A DNA stretch of 64,000 nt from Lycium barbarum (GCF_019175385.1 NC_083346.1:88674543-88738542), one strand, 5' to 3'. Counted from the first letter of the stretch, positions 12,230 to 24,045 are shown. The notes: generated by a model from the letters alone, not told the origin. Numbers and translations: made by a program.

Positions 12230-12973
12230 GGAGCCATCCTTCTTGCGCACAAACAATACCGTTGCTTCCCACAGAGACGTGCTGGGCCTAATGAAGCCCT
12301 TATCCAGCAAATCCTGCAATTGCACTTTTAATTCCTGCAATTCAGCAGAGGACATGCGATAGGGTGGAATAGGGATGGGTTGAGTGTCCAGATACACGTC
12401 AATAGAAAATTCAATTTCCCTTTCGCGAGGGAGACTTGGTAATTCATTGGGGAATACATCCTGACATTCATTAACTACAGGAACAGATTGCAAAGTTGGT
12501 GGTTCGGCCTGTGTGCTCCTAACTCGAACCAATTGATAAATATATCCATTGGAAATCATTTTTCGTGCCTTAAGGTAGGAAATAAACCTACCCTTTGGAG
12601 CCGGAGTATTGCCATTCCATTTGAGAACCGGCTCACCCGGAAACTGAAATTTCACAGTTTTGGACTAACATTCCACATTGGCATAGCAAGAGGCTAGCCA
12701 ATCCATACCCATGATAGCGTCAAAGTCCACCATTTCTAACTCCACTAAATCAGCTAAAGTTTCACGACCATATATCGTAACCACACACTTGCGATAAATT
12801 TGTCTCGCAACAACAGGTTCTTCGACTAGAGTAGAAACTAAGAAAGGCTTGGGCAACGATTCGAGCTTAATACCAAACTTATCAGCAATATAAGGAGTGA
12901 TATAAGATAGTGTGGAATCTGGGTCAATCAACGCGTAAACATCATAGGAACAGATGGATAAAATACCTGTCAC
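12230..12973 (-). pseudogene. pol: Element C pol fragment: protease to start of RT
   Basis: Starts in the protease (MTGILS at 12973) with the retropepsin site LIDPDSTLSY. Relatives carry [10 protein letters not shown], so the glycine after the catalytic Asp pair is changed. The stretch [20 protein letters not shown] follows, then a TAG stop (12665-12667) and the linker to RT (PDVFPNELPSLP-type region). The last RT-homologous residues are [10 protein letters not shown] at about 12230, where the frame runs into LTR J. No catalytic RT Asp is reached. A frameshift separates this frame from the gag zinc knuckle upstream. Confidence 0.85.
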
Positions 12974-13137
12974 AACATCTGGGGATGACTCAAGATCCTG
13001 CCACCCTGTAAGCGCATAAATACGATTTTCGCTGCCGCTGGAACCTGACCTCTTCCCCTACCTCTACCGGTTGGAACCGAAGAACCTTGCCCAGGAGGGC
13101 GAACAGAAGATGAGGAGCCTGTGATCAAACCTGTCAG

Positions 13138-14345
13138 CTATGTTGGGCCTCCTCTACCGCGAGATGGACAGTTTCTCATAACATGACCAGGCTGCCCACA
13201 AGAGTAACACATCCCCATACCCTGGTGACACTGGCCAAAGTGTCCCTTATCGCACTGATCACAACGGGCCAGTGGGGGCCTTGCTTGGCTTGATTCTCCC
13301 CTATAAGAAGGAACTGGTGCTCTCGAACTCTGACTTGGTCCAGAAAAAGTAGTTCGATCATAACGCTACATCAAAAATAGAGAGGGGGCACTAACTGCTG
13401 AAGGAGCTGATCTTCTATAAGATAGGGCCTATAGTGTTCCTGATAAGCAGCTGAATAACATGTAGATCTGGCTCGCTTATAACGTCCCCTATTCGGGTCT
13501 TGCTCAGTCCGCTGTTGATCTTCAAGGTCCTCAAAATTCTGAGCATACGGCTGGATACGAGCAATATTCATGCCACCCGGTAATGAAGCAGTCATACAAT
13601 CCTTAATCAAGTAAGGCCCAAGTCTAGTCACAAAACGGTGTACCCTATCTTCCATGTCAGCCACCATTGTCGGAGCATATCTTGCTAAGGAGTTGAATTT
13701 CAAACTATACTCCTGGATGCTCATATTGATCTGGCGAAGCAATAAAAACTCATCAGCCCTAGCCCGGAGAACCTCAGCGGGCAGATAATGATCTAGAAAG
13801 GCCCTGGTGAATTCGGACCATACTGCTGGAGGTGCATTCTGCCCTCTTGACTGTTGCCAGGACTCATACCATACTGCAGCCACATCCCATATTCTATAAG
13901 AAGCTAGCTGCCTTGATTATGTATCAGAAGCATGCATTACCCTCAAAGCGCGACCTATTCGATCTACAAAGTTCTGAGGATCATCCTTCAGGTTTGTCCC
14001 CGTGAAAATCGGAAGGTCCAAAGTAAGAACGTCACGCACGCGGGAACCAAAAACCCTATCCAGAAGGCCAGCCTACAGCTGAGTCTGGGTAGCCACCAAT
14101 CTAGTCAATAGCTGGACTGCATTTCGCAAGTCCTGATCGGAAACAGCAGGGGGAGGAGCTGGAGGCTGAGAAGCCGGAGGGTCTAGAGCTCTATCATGCT
14201 CTTCAGTAACTAATGGAGTAGAGGTAGCATGCGAGGGGGTTGAACTCTGGGCCTCACCATGCCCTAACTCGGCTGGGGATACTAGGCTCGGGCCTTTCCT
14301 CGCAGCGCCCCATACTTTGCTGGCCTTCTTCTTTCTCGGAGGCAT
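13138..14345 (-). pseudogene. gag: Element C gag with zinc knuckle, broken
   Basis: Starts MPPRKKKASK at 14345, 189 bases after the primer site, a usual gag position. A stop in frame at 14073-14075 follows the glutamine-rich end of the N-terminal segment. The gag core resumes (AAVWYESWQQSRGQNAPP, then FTRAFLDHYLPAEVLRARADEF, then EYSLKFNSLARYAP), matching the Retrotrans_gag pattern seen in F and I. A further frameshift lies near 13370. The CCHC knuckle [14 protein letters not shown] is at 13168-13209, and a stop follows at 13138-13140. Gag would form the particle and bind RNA; here it cannot be made in full. Confidence 0.85.
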
Positions 14346-14531
14346 CGCTGAAATTTAAACAGGAAAAGATTAGATAATATCAACCTTACTTGGCTCTATC
14401 GCACGATCTAGATCATGAAGAAAAGTGTCTTCCTAGATGCCCTGTAGCCTCCTGGCTATGGATATGGTGCATGACATACCGATAACCAGGACTCTACTGA
14501 AGACGGTTCATAGACATCCTAGGATTGAACT

Positions 14532-14543
14532 GCTCTGATACCA
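14532..14543 (-). other. Primer-binding site of element C
   Basis: GCTCTGATACCA on the plus strand, the complement of TGGTATCAGAGC, three bases from the LTR end at 14547. Confidence 0.95.
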
Positions 14544-14546
14544 ATT

Positions 14547-16683
14547 TGTCACACCCCGACGAGGAGTATGACGGGCTCCGCCCAGTGGGCCAGATACCAC
14601 CTGATTTAACAGTTACTTTGAACATCATATACAGTAATTCAAAGAACACCTGCACGCAGAAAAGGTCCAATATAGAAATATCCGATAATCCAACATCTCT
14701 ATACGTATGCGAACTGGCAAGGTCACTACGACATCACGAGTATCATAAAGGCGGCAAGGCTAACAATAAAGTATCACCAACCAAAACAATGCCAGCATGA
14801 CCATATACAATACTTACATACCCCACTATGTCTATGAGCCTCTACGAGTGTACATGTGAACATATGTTACACTTGCAAAAAAATACCAAAAGACAGGAAG
14901 TCCGGAGAAGTGGCACTTGCTAAAATCGCTGAAGCTGGAAAATCCTACTGCGATCGCTCCTCAATAACCCTGTCAGAGCTTGCAGCATGAAATGCAGCGT
15001 CCCGTGCAATGGGATGTCAGTACGGATAAAAGTACTGAGTATGTAAGGCTGGAATCAATAACATAAGTAAGACAGAGGTATAAAGAGAATAGAAGTAACC
15101 TGCCATCTGAGAACGTACAATATACAATGCATGAGTTTAAAATCATATGCAAGCATTTATATATATATAAATAGTATCATCATCATAACATAACCAACCT
15201 TTTCAGGACTCGGTGTATAACGTACCCGGCCCTTACAGGACTCGGGTGTGTAACGTACCCCACCCTTTCGGGACTCGGTGTGTAATACAATACCAACTGA
15301 TCAGTGGTTGCACAATAGGTGCCGTACCCGGCCGATAAGGTCGTAACCTCTGAATGAATTATGGATTTCGTATCGAATCCAAGGAACTAACTTAATGATG
15401 ATAAACATGATATTATGGTAAGGATCAATCTTGTAATTAAGGCATTAAGATTTGAAATATATAGCATAGGAATGGAGTGAATTTGTTATGGAACGCTCAT
15501 GTTTATGTTCTAGTTGGATTCGTGCCAAAGAAAGAGAGAAACAAACACCTTACATACCTTATCCATCAAGCACCACTTAAAGAATCCCTTACTTCGGTGC
15601 TTGCCCTTCACCCGAACCTTTATATTAAGAAATACATCTTTAATCATACTTTCATCATATTTCTATCAACTTATAAGCACTACTATTGAAGACTAATTTG
15701 GTTTACGAAAATTTGGGCAGCATCTCCCATATATTATCCACTTCCTCCAAATACCAAAATAACTCGCAAACAATACCAACAACATCAATAACATCATCCT
15801 CAAAACCAAAATACTCCATAAAACATCCCGCACGATGTTTCTCCAATTTCTCAACCAATAAATTCGTTATACGACTATTTAATAACTTTATCTCCATAAT
15901 TAAACCTAAATCCATACTAATAAAGGAAGATTCATACCTCACTCCCGCTAGAACTGCGATACCTTCAATATTCACCTTGAACTCCAGCCAAGATTCACCG
16001 TAATACAATTTTATAACCGTAACTATATGTTGTTCGAACCTGAATCCGGAGATTAAACTTGATTTGGGCTAAAATTTGGTGTATGGAAGTTGAGAGAAAT
16101 TTCCATAGAGAGAGTTTTGGGGTGTTTTGAATAAAAAATGAGGGGTAAGCCCCCTTTTATAATGTTCCAGATTCTGCCTCAACCGACCTAAAAATTACTC
16201 AGCGCATTCGCGCCACCTTAGGGTGGCTTCACGCTGCGTTGTCTCCTGTCTCCTCTGTGTGTTCGTGCCACCCACAGGTGCGTTCACGCAGAGCTAATCC
16301 CTGCTCCGGTAGCCTGTCTTAAAATGCTCATAATTCTCTATTCCGGGGTCGAATCGACACACGGTTTGTTGCGTTGGAAACTAGACTTCCCGAACTTCAA
16401 TTTAGGCTTTTATTTCACTTCAAAACTCCTCGTATACCATAAGTTATTTCTTCCTTAAGTAGGGTCAAAATTACCCCTTCTATTTCTTCCAAAATCCAAC
16501 AAACTTAATTTCCTTGATTCACTTGCCCTCCAATCCTTCCATTGCTTATTATATGGTTTTAAACCCTCATAAACATAAAATAAGTGCATCTAATCTCATG
16601 CATCCTTGGAGATAACTCCAATGTCCATACTTAAAACAGCCAACTCTTACGAGTTTCAACGTACCAAACTACGGGGTGTAACA
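14547..16683 (-). repeat. 5' LTR of element C (~2.14 kb)
   Basis: Minus-strand start TGTTACACCCCGTAG at 16683, end GGTGTGACA at 14547. HP1 is present (TCAGTAC 15017-15023, GTACTGA 15032-15038). Instead of the CGGTCCG array, its first third carries other short hairpins, such as GCCACC/GGTGGC near 16210-16226. The two overlapping opposite ~100-codon frames at 15686-16008 are not supported as genes. Confidence 0.85.
15017..15038 (-). promoter_or_regulatory. Hairpin HP1 in C LTR
   Basis: TCAGTAC and GTACTGA with an 8-base loop. The stem is identical to the other families though the LTR as a whole is divergent. Confidence 0.5.
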
Positions 16684-17271
16684 CGCTATATCTGCTAGTT
16701 CTCTTAAAGCATAACTGAAATGGGTGCAACTAATTGTATGTACCTCTATTACAGTTAGAAGGGGACTCACAATGCTTATATTTCCCTGCCTGAATTGTAA
16801 ATACTTATAATCTTCACTGACTTGGTACCTCGTATCCTTTTCACCTTGCCTCTCTTGCCTGCTGAAACTTATACTTTTACCTCCTGATACTCTCATTACC
16901 TGCTATTCACGAGGTGTGTTAGATATTCCCATCTTAGGGTCTTAAGCAGGAAATTTTCCCATGCATGATCTGATAGGACCTCAAAATAGGCCACGTCATC
17001 AATAACTCTCCCTGCTAGTGCCCTTACTTGCTGCTATATTAATCCTCTGGCTAGCTGTAATCTTTCTAATTGCAAACATATCTGTATCATTAGAAAACAT
17101 AAGTCCCGACTCAAACTCTTATGACCCAGCTCTATAGCACAATTTGGATTTGAAAGAAGGGTAACAGACTACTAAATGCCTTGTAGCTTCATGTTTATAT
17201 AATGTGGTGCATAACACACTTATAAACAATACTTTACTAGATACGACTTGTAGACTCCCTAGGACAGACTT
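16684..17271 (-). other. Leader/5' interior of element D, no recognisable gag
   Basis: Sequence downstream (minus sense) of D's primer site. The first ~200 bases resemble the leaders of F and I (TATAAACA, GCATTTAG, AGAGCTGGGTCATAAG). Beyond that a 75-codon frame at 16669-16896 shows no gag motif and runs into C's LTR. D is interrupted by C at 16683/16684, so its interior should resume upstream of the window. It may be a non-coding element like A. Confidence 0.6.
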
Positions 17272-17283
17272 GCTCTGATACCA
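17272..17283 (-). other. Primer-binding site of element D
   Basis: GCTCTGATACCA on the plus strand, four bases from the LTR end TGTCATGCCCC at 17288. Confidence 0.95.
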
Positions 17284-17311
17284 AGTTTGTCATGCCCCAA
17301 AACCTAGGGAG

Positions 17312-17412
17312 ACATGGCCCGTACCCCGGTGCCTCACTAGGCCCGTACCCGGGGCCTAACAAGGCCCGTACCCGGTGCCTCACTAGGCCCGTACCCGGTG
17401 CCTCACTAGGCC
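17312..17412. repeat. 23-bp tandem repeat, four copies
   Basis: Unit CCCGTACCCGGTGCCTCACT plus AGG, repeated four times with one divergent copy (GGGGCCTAACAAGG). Unusually GC-rich for this window. Confidence 0.85.
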
Positions 17413-18054
17413 CGAGCGTACTAATCTGTAGCTCGTATAACCTATGTCTCAATGAATACCTCAGGCCGATGAAGTCGATCTATAAGCGTGGCATCGTAAC
17501 TTATAAGCGTGGTATCGTAACTTAGGCCGACAAGGCCACACACTAAAATATTTGTAACAACAGTCACCTTAATCAAAGTGGGATCATCCTGTCATATATA
17601 CCATAAGTATCATTATACGGGCCGACAAGGTTGCCATACTAACACTACTGGACCAACAGGATATGCCTACAAGCCTCTAAAGAGTGACAACTATACTATG
17701 GTCAGGATAGGGCCCTGACCTACCCATCATCTATATATACACAAAAATTTGGACCTGGTAACTCCGATTGACATGGAGCTTACCACACTAGCTGGTACTC
17801 AAAATATTTACCGATGAGGTCCCTCCGGCTGTCTATCTGAACCTGCGGGCATGAACATAGCATCCCCGACAAAAGGACGTCACTACAAAATAATGTACCG
17901 AGTATGTAGGGCAACTGAAACTAATACTGAACTGAAGTACAAGATAAACTGAAGAGTCAATAAAGGATCTGGCTATTCTTACCTTCCTCTGTCATCTAAC
18001 AGCTAACCAACATAATATCAAACTACTTAGCCTCATGTATGGCATCTAGACTTG

Positions 18055-18240
18055 TGTAAATAGCTCCGAAGGCAAGTGCATAGCCCCGAGGAAAGTGTAT
18101 AGCCTCGAAGACATTCTATATAGCCCCGAAGGCAATCTGTATCTGTATAGCCCTGAAGGAAAGCACACATCTGCATAGTCCCAAAGTCAACTGTATAGTT
18201 AATAGCCCCGAAGGCAACATGTGAATAGATAGCCCAGTAG
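18055..18240. repeat. Degenerate AGCCCCGAAGGCA tandem repeat
   Basis: About seven copies of a 22-40 base unit built on ATAGCCCCGAAGGCAA, with variable spacers such as TGTATAG. This is a tandem expansion inside the D LTR. Confidence 0.7.
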
Positions 18241-19080
18241 GAAAGTGCATACTTTTATGAACTCTACAATCATCTTTTCTATCTACTAACTTGTCACAGC
18301 TTAACCGGAGGGCCATGACGGGTATCCGGAGCTAACCTACCCAACACCTATCATCATACTCTCAAAATCATATCTGGGTGAGCCACAAGGCTGCCTCATA
18401 ATTACCATGCATCAATAGCACAATTTCCATCGGGAAAAGGCACCATTTTATATAAACATCATCGACTATGCCAATATATACACAAGCCGATAAGGCTATG
18501 AAAATGATATATCAATGTATGAGCCGACAAGACTGAGAGATACCTAACTGTACACGACTGTATACGAGCCTCTAAGAAGAGTACATAAAATCATAAAGAC
18601 GGGACAGGACCCCGCCATGCCCATATATTTACCAAAAGAATAATATCAACTATTTCAGTTCCGGATCAATTGGAGAACCTCAATGCAGTCACTGAAGAAG
18701 CAGCCTACTGGTCTGGTCTGTCTCTCTATCTACTTGCGGGCATGAATGCAACATCCACAAATAAAAAGATGTCAGTACGAATAATGTAATGAGTATGCAA
18801 GACATGAATAATAACATGATAAAAGCATGAAGAATAACATAAGATAAATGAATCATTTATACCTCTTAAGACATTTGCTAGGCTTACTTAACTTTCCTTT
18901 GAAAATAACATTTCATACATCTACATATAATGATACCATACCCGACTGTATCGATTCGGTGTCATCCATACTCGGCCTTAACAAGGCTTGGTGTTTTCCG
19001 TACCCAACTGCAGTGGTGTGCACGCAATAGATATCATACCCGGCCATATCGGTTCGGTGTCACATCTTAGCTTCATACAT

Positions 19081-19155
19081 CCATTATTATCGTCATCATT
19101 ATCATCATCACTATTATCATTATCATCATTATCATCATCACTATTATCATTGTCA
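19081..19155. repeat. Trinucleotide TCA/TTA repeat in LTR O
   Basis: Mixed ATC/ATT repeats with a duplicated block of about 36 bases (ATCATCACTATTATCATT occurs twice). Confidence 0.8.
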
Positions 19156-19813
19156 ACAATATCAAGAGAATATCGAGAATTATGAGCTTACAACATTTAT
19201 AGGAGTAGGAATATCATGGATATCTCGTATAGGTTCAAAATTAGGAAAACTTGCCTCTAGAAAGAAGGGATAACCTTACATACCTTTACATCTTCTTAAC
19301 TACTTAACGTTCTTCCCCCAAAGCCCACAAACTCTACATTCAAGAGAATTTATACTAAGGTCAAGTCATTGAAAACATGCTTAAGTTCAAATTAGAGCAA
19401 CTAAAAGGCTAATGGAATTTGGGCAGCACTTCCCCTATTTCATCAACTTCCACCATAAGGAAAAACAACTCCCAAGCAACATTAAAAACATCTATAATAT
19501 CATAATCAAGAAGTTATATTCAATTCAATCTCAACTTTATCCAAAATTCCTTTTTCAAGTTCATCTCTTAGTCATCTTCTTCACTAAAACACTTATGGCT
19601 TCTCTGCTTTAATTCATTTCCTTTCTAAGGGGTGCTAACCTTATACATAAACTCAACCATAAGAATAGGATGAAGAACATACCTTATAATAAAGGAACTT
19701 CACCTCACTCAACTCCCTCCAAGATCAAGTTCAGCACAACTTTGAAAGGAAGCAAGAACTATCACCTTCTATGGGTTACCTTTGACCTTTGATGTTGATC
19801 TTCTCTTTTGATG

Positions 19814-19818
19814 ATATG
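19814..19818 (+). repeat. Left target-site duplication of element I (ATATG)
   Basis: ATATG, matched by 63841-63845 immediately after the 3' LTR, 44 kb away. Confidence 0.9.
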
Positions 19819-20169
19819 TGTTACACCTCGAAAAATTTCATATCATTGTGTGGTAAATAGACTAACGTAGGGTAAGATGTATATGATTTCCCTACAAGTA
19901 AGAAGGGGTACTTAACGATTCTAATTAAGATTCCAAAGACATTTGAGGAAAGAGAAGAAAGTTCGTTGAGGAAGGCGAAGTATAAGTCGTGTTTTGGAAA
20001 GGATTTGCAAAGTACCGAGCTACGGGTGATTTAAAAATGCCTTGAGGAAGAATTATAATGCTCCTTATATTTTTAATGAACTTAGATTTTTAATGAAGTG
20101 TTAAGAAGGTTCCATAAGGATCAGAGATCAAACGAATCAACGAGAACGACTTCGGAAAAATGTGGGTTA

Positions 20170-20290
20170 TACGACCATTTATACGGTCCGTATAATGGTC
20201 CGTATAATAGTCACAGTGAAGGGTCATCACTGGACGACTTATACGGACCGTATAAAATTATACGGACCGTATAAGTGTCCGTATAATTCT
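20170..20290. repeat. CGGTCCG palindrome array in I 5' LTR
   Basis: TATACGGTCCGTATAATGG, TTATACGGACCGTATAA and TTATACGGACCGTATAAG occur within 120 bases: inverted pairs with a one-base centre. Confidence 0.8.
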
Positions 20291-21832
20291 TGATGGGCAG
20301 CTTTGCACTTCTTATAAATATAAGTCCCTAGTTTATATTTTTCATTTTCCATCTTCTCCACACCTCTCAAGAGCTCTAGAACATTCCATACACAATACCA
20401 ACACAAATTCAAGAGAGATAAATGATCAAATTCCAAATATTAGTGGAATCAAGTGCAAGGATGCTAACTACGGTTAAGGGAACCCAAGAATCTCTTTGGT
20501 ATTGAAGTTGGGTTTTTCTCCAAGCAAAGTATTTTCATCCAAAGCCCATTCCTACATAATAAAAGGTGAGTTTTGTATTCATTTTATGCTAATAAGAGTA
20601 TTGAATGGTTGAATGACTTGGATTGAGGAAGAAGGTAGAATATGAAGTTCAAATATGGAAATAGTGGTATTCTTGAATAGTGACTTGACTTGAATGATAG
20701 TTCTTGACATGTTATGGGTATAATATTGTTATGAATGATATTAAGGATGTTAAAGAATCCTTATATGTGAATGAATACGACTTTGGGTGGTAACTATAGT
20801 TATGGATGACTTGGAGGGGGTAACTATGGTTATGGATGACTTGGAGAGGGAATTTTGAGAATTGAATCATGTCTAGCTTAAAAAAGTTTATTGGTTATGA
20901 TATTATGGATGTTGTTATTGATATTTGGGAGTTGTTATATTATATGGAGAAAGTCGTAGAAACAAAGGAAGTGCTGCCCAATTTTCGTTAGCCCTTAGTT
21001 GCCTTAGCTTAGCTTCAAGAATGTTTCCGGTTCTCTAATCTTAGTACGAATTCTCTTGAATGTAGAATCGTGAACTTGAAGGGAAGCGTTTAGTCGGCAA
21101 AGTTAGTGAGACGTAATGGTATGTAAGGCTAGCCTCTTTCTTTCAAATGCATGGCTCATAATTTGTGATTCCTTTTCTATATTCCCATGATCGTCTTATA
21201 TCCTAAAAGATGAAGGTTAAAGGTTCTTAAGGGATTCTTATGAGATAGAGATGAGAAATGTTCCATGATCATGATGATGATAATGATGCTACGATGAGCT
21301 CGATATTCTTATTTTTATGGTTTCATTGATGTTGCTTCTTGTTGTTAGTCTCACCTCATGTTACTAGTTCCCTTAAAGTGAGACATGACGATCATGACTA
21401 TTCCATAACATAATCGGGAGCTTACGACCTTACGTCACTCTGATGGAATTATAGATTTCTTGAGCTCTCATGCATGCATTATGTTATGTATACATATGAT
21501 TACACCGCGCCTATATGGCCGGGCCGTCACCACTATGACAGGCGTAGTGGGTAGCTGTGATGATGATTACACCATGTCTATATGGTATGGGCAGACACCA
21601 CTAGTGGGCGGCTTGAGATGTTTTACCCCGGACGCGGGAGGCCCGGACGTCGGCTAATGATGATCACATTGTACCTATATGGACTGGAAGTTTATATATA
21701 TATATATATAGATGTTGTTCATTATGAGAGTTAGCAGGCATGATTCCGCCTTAAAAGGCAATTAGTTACAGGTTATCTGTTCATCTCATGTTCTCTCACT
21801 TCTTTATTATGTTGACATACATGCCTTAATAC

Positions 21833-21875
21833 TTAGTACATTGTTCGTACTAATGTCCTTTTTCTTTTATGGACA
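21833..21875 (+). promoter_or_regulatory. Hairpins HP1+HP2 with paired changes, I 5' LTR
   Basis: HP1 reads TTAGTAC/GTACTAA instead of TCAGTAC/GTACTGA, and HP2 TGTCC/GGACA instead of CGTCC/GGACG. Both sides changed together, so both stems remain fully paired. Confidence 0.6.
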
Positions 21876-21912
21876 CTGTGTTCATGCCCACAGGTAGACA
21901 GGGAGACGGTGC

Positions 21913-21917
21913 AGACG
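21913..21917 (+). repeat. Left target-site duplication of element H (AGACG)
   Basis: AGACG just before the TGTCAC end of H; repeated at 55823-55827. Confidence 0.9.
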
Positions 21918-22098
21918 TGTCACGACTCGACTAGGGGCCGTGACGGGTACCCGGGGCTAACCACCGAGCACCACTCGTTCTACTACTTATCACGCTCATT
22001 AAACGCTCTTTTATCACATTCACACTCAAATTATAAGGAAAACATCTTTCATTTGAAAATATAAATACTTTCATATACATATGCCTCTCGGCCATCAA

Positions 22099-22102
<4 letters not shown>

Positions 22103-22165
<63 letters not shown>
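22103..22165. repeat. (AT)n microsatellite, ~62 bp
   Basis: An uninterrupted AT run. The same site in the 5' LTR (53552-53572) is only about 20 bp, so it has expanded or contracted since insertion. Confidence 0.95.
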
Positions 22166-22169
<4 letters not shown>

Positions 22170-22240
22170 ATAGCATCTTCGTGAGACCATATAACCCACA
22201 CTACGTATCTACAAGCCTCTACTAGAGTGCTAGACATAAG

Positions 22241-22432
22241 GACGGGACAAGACCCCGTCATGTCCAAAATACATATACACAAAGGAATAATCATAAGCAC
22301 CTCCGGACAATGGAGTGCTCTCAAATCAGCTGCCAGCTCCTATGAGTCTGGATCAGGATCACCTCCCTGTCTACCTGTGGGCATGAACACAACGTCAAAA
22401 GAAAACGGACGTCAGTACGAACATTGTACTGA
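22241..22432 (-). promoter_or_regulatory. Hairpins HP3, HP2, HP1 in H 3' LTR
   Basis: HP3 GACGGG/CCCGTC, a degenerate HP2 (ACGTC...GGACGT, 22392-22413) and HP1 TCAGTAC (22412-22418) with GTACTGA (22426-22432). Confidence 0.6.
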
Positions 22433-23904
22433 GTATGAGAGGCATAAACAATAATGAAACATCAATGAAATGAGGAGCCATCAAATGACGAGCAATCTGT
22501 AACTGACTGTGAATCAGAAAAGAAATAAATCATGTTGTCTTACTCATACTCATCATCATATCATATATGCATAAATGTATAAGTATAAGCTGCCCGTCCA
22601 TATAGGTATGGTGTGATAATAATTAACCTGCGTCCAACCCTCCCGCGTCAGGGGTATAAGCTGCCCACTATAGTGCTGTGTATATCTGCCCGACCATATA
22701 GGTACGGTGTAATATCATCATCATATGCTCATTATAATATGCTCATCGTAATACATGCATGAAGACTCAAGGACAACTATACTTTATCGGGGTGACGTAA
22801 GGTCGTGATCCCCCAATTTCATTATGGAGCATTCATTGACATTCTGCCTCACCTTGAAGGAATTAGAATATAAGGTGAGTATAAACAATAAATAACATCA
22901 CTTACTTTATAGGATTCATCATATCACACATTTTAGAATCTCTATACTTTAACTCATCATCATCATTATAGGGCTCACAAAATGTCTCTTATCTCATATA
23001 GCTATTCATGATCATTGACTCTCGACTTACCGGTATATATATATAGAGAATTCATGGAGAGGAAGGAGAATCATACCATCGGATTCATGCCATAGAAAGA
23101 AAGGACTAGCCTCACATACCTCTTACGTTTAACTAAGCTATCGTTCTCTTGTTCTCCTCCAATGTCACGTTTCTACCTTCAAGAGAGAATTCGCATTAAC
23201 GTTAGATAATCGACTATAATAACGCGCTACTATTTCTAGGGAAAATTGGGCAGCATTTACTTTGTTTATACTACCTTTCCCATTTTCTATATCAACTTCC
23301 AAACGTTCATATCGACATTCACAATATGGCAACAACAATCATCATTTGTATACATTTATCACGATTCACCGTTTCTCTTCAATTTCTCCACAATTTATGG
23401 TTATAGCTCATTATCGCGTTTTCTCATATTTAATACTTATTTCATGGTCGAAACGTCATTTATAACATATTCGTAATCATAACACACCAACATTCATGAT
23501 TTCATCCAACTACCATTCAACCATGACACTATTCACTCATTTATGACCCATTTTCTGTCTTTCTACAATTCAAGTGTCTTAGCTTTCCAATACCTTAAAC
23601 AACATGGTATGGTCATGAAACTTACCTTAGATGATGGTTGAGCAAGCCTTGAATGGAAATATTCTTCTAGCACCAAAACCCTACTTCATATCTCTTGGGA
23701 TTTCTTGGTTTGGATGACTTTTACTTAGGTTTCATACACTTGTTTTCATGGATTTGGTGTTGTTGATCATGGATTTCCTTTGATTTTCTAGAAAATGAGT
23801 GATGGAGAATATTCTAGAGGGTTCTTGACTTGTGGAGAGTGGGAATGAAGTAAAATGAAATGAAAAAGGGTCCCTTATATTGAATTAAAAGCTGGCCCGA
23901 TCAA

Positions 23905-24045
23905 CTTATACGGACCAACATACGGTCCGTATATTTTTTAATGACCGTATGTTTGGTCCAGAATGTGCTGCCCCTCTTGACCAATTATACGGCCTAACAT
24001 ACAGCCAGTATAATTTATACGGTCCGTATGTTGGGCCGTATAATA
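23905..24045. repeat. CGGTCCG palindrome array in H 3' LTR
   Basis: TATACGGACCAACATACGG, CATACGGTCCGTATA and TTATACGGTCCGTATG occur in a 140-base zone. Confidence 0.75.

Larger units (their letters stand above)
12230..16683 (-). mobile_element. Element C: minus-strand Ty3/gypsy, 5' half
   Basis: From right to left: 5' LTR (14547-16683), primer site (14532-14543), gag, zinc knuckle, protease and the start of RT, cut at 12230 by LTR J. Its remaining RT, RNase H, integrase and 3' LTR should lie upstream of the window, on the other side of the J nest. CGCTA (16684-16688) is the predicted target-site copy where C entered element D. Confidence 0.8.
17288..18291 (-). repeat. 5' LTR of element D, 3' part, with two tandem-repeat blocks
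   Basis: The minus-strand LTR end is at 17288. It contains a degenerate HP1 site near 17880-17912 (GTACCGAGTATGTAGG). It is interrupted at 18292 by LTR O. The remainder should follow O beyond the right edge of the window. Confidence 0.7.
18292..19818 (-). repeat. LTR O (minus), 3' part
   Basis: Begins TGTCACAGCTTAACCGG with the typical LTR-end context (GGGCCATGACGGGTATCCGGAGCTAAC). It has its own HP3 (near 18600) and a degenerate HP1 (near 18770-18800), separate from those of D. TAACT (18287-18291) is the likely left target-site copy. It is interrupted at 19819 by element I and resumes at 63846. Confidence 0.65.
19819..21917 (+). repeat. 5' LTR of element I, first part
   Basis: Aligns with 61419-63475. 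Contains a palindrome array (20170-20290), splice-like words AAAAGGTGAGT (20572) and GGTATGTAAGG (21118), HP1 in a changed form (TTAGTAC 21833-21839, GTACTAA 21847-21853) and HP2 TGTCC/GGACA (21854-21858, 21871-21875). Interrupted after AGACG by H. Confidence 0.95.

Noticed and set aside
14532..14543. tRNA gene at GCTCTGATACCA sites
   Set aside because: Only the 12-base primer complement is present beside LTR ends; no cloverleaf sequence around it.
15686..16008. Overlapping ~100-codon frames on both strands in LTR C
   Set aside because: Within an LTR, mutually antisense, low complexity, no motif.
17312..17412. Possible CRISPR-like array
   Set aside because: Direct tandem repeats without unique spacers, in a plant LTR.
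21931..22324. Frames with long IYIYIY runs
   Set aside because: They read through the (AT)n microsatellite of the H LTR.
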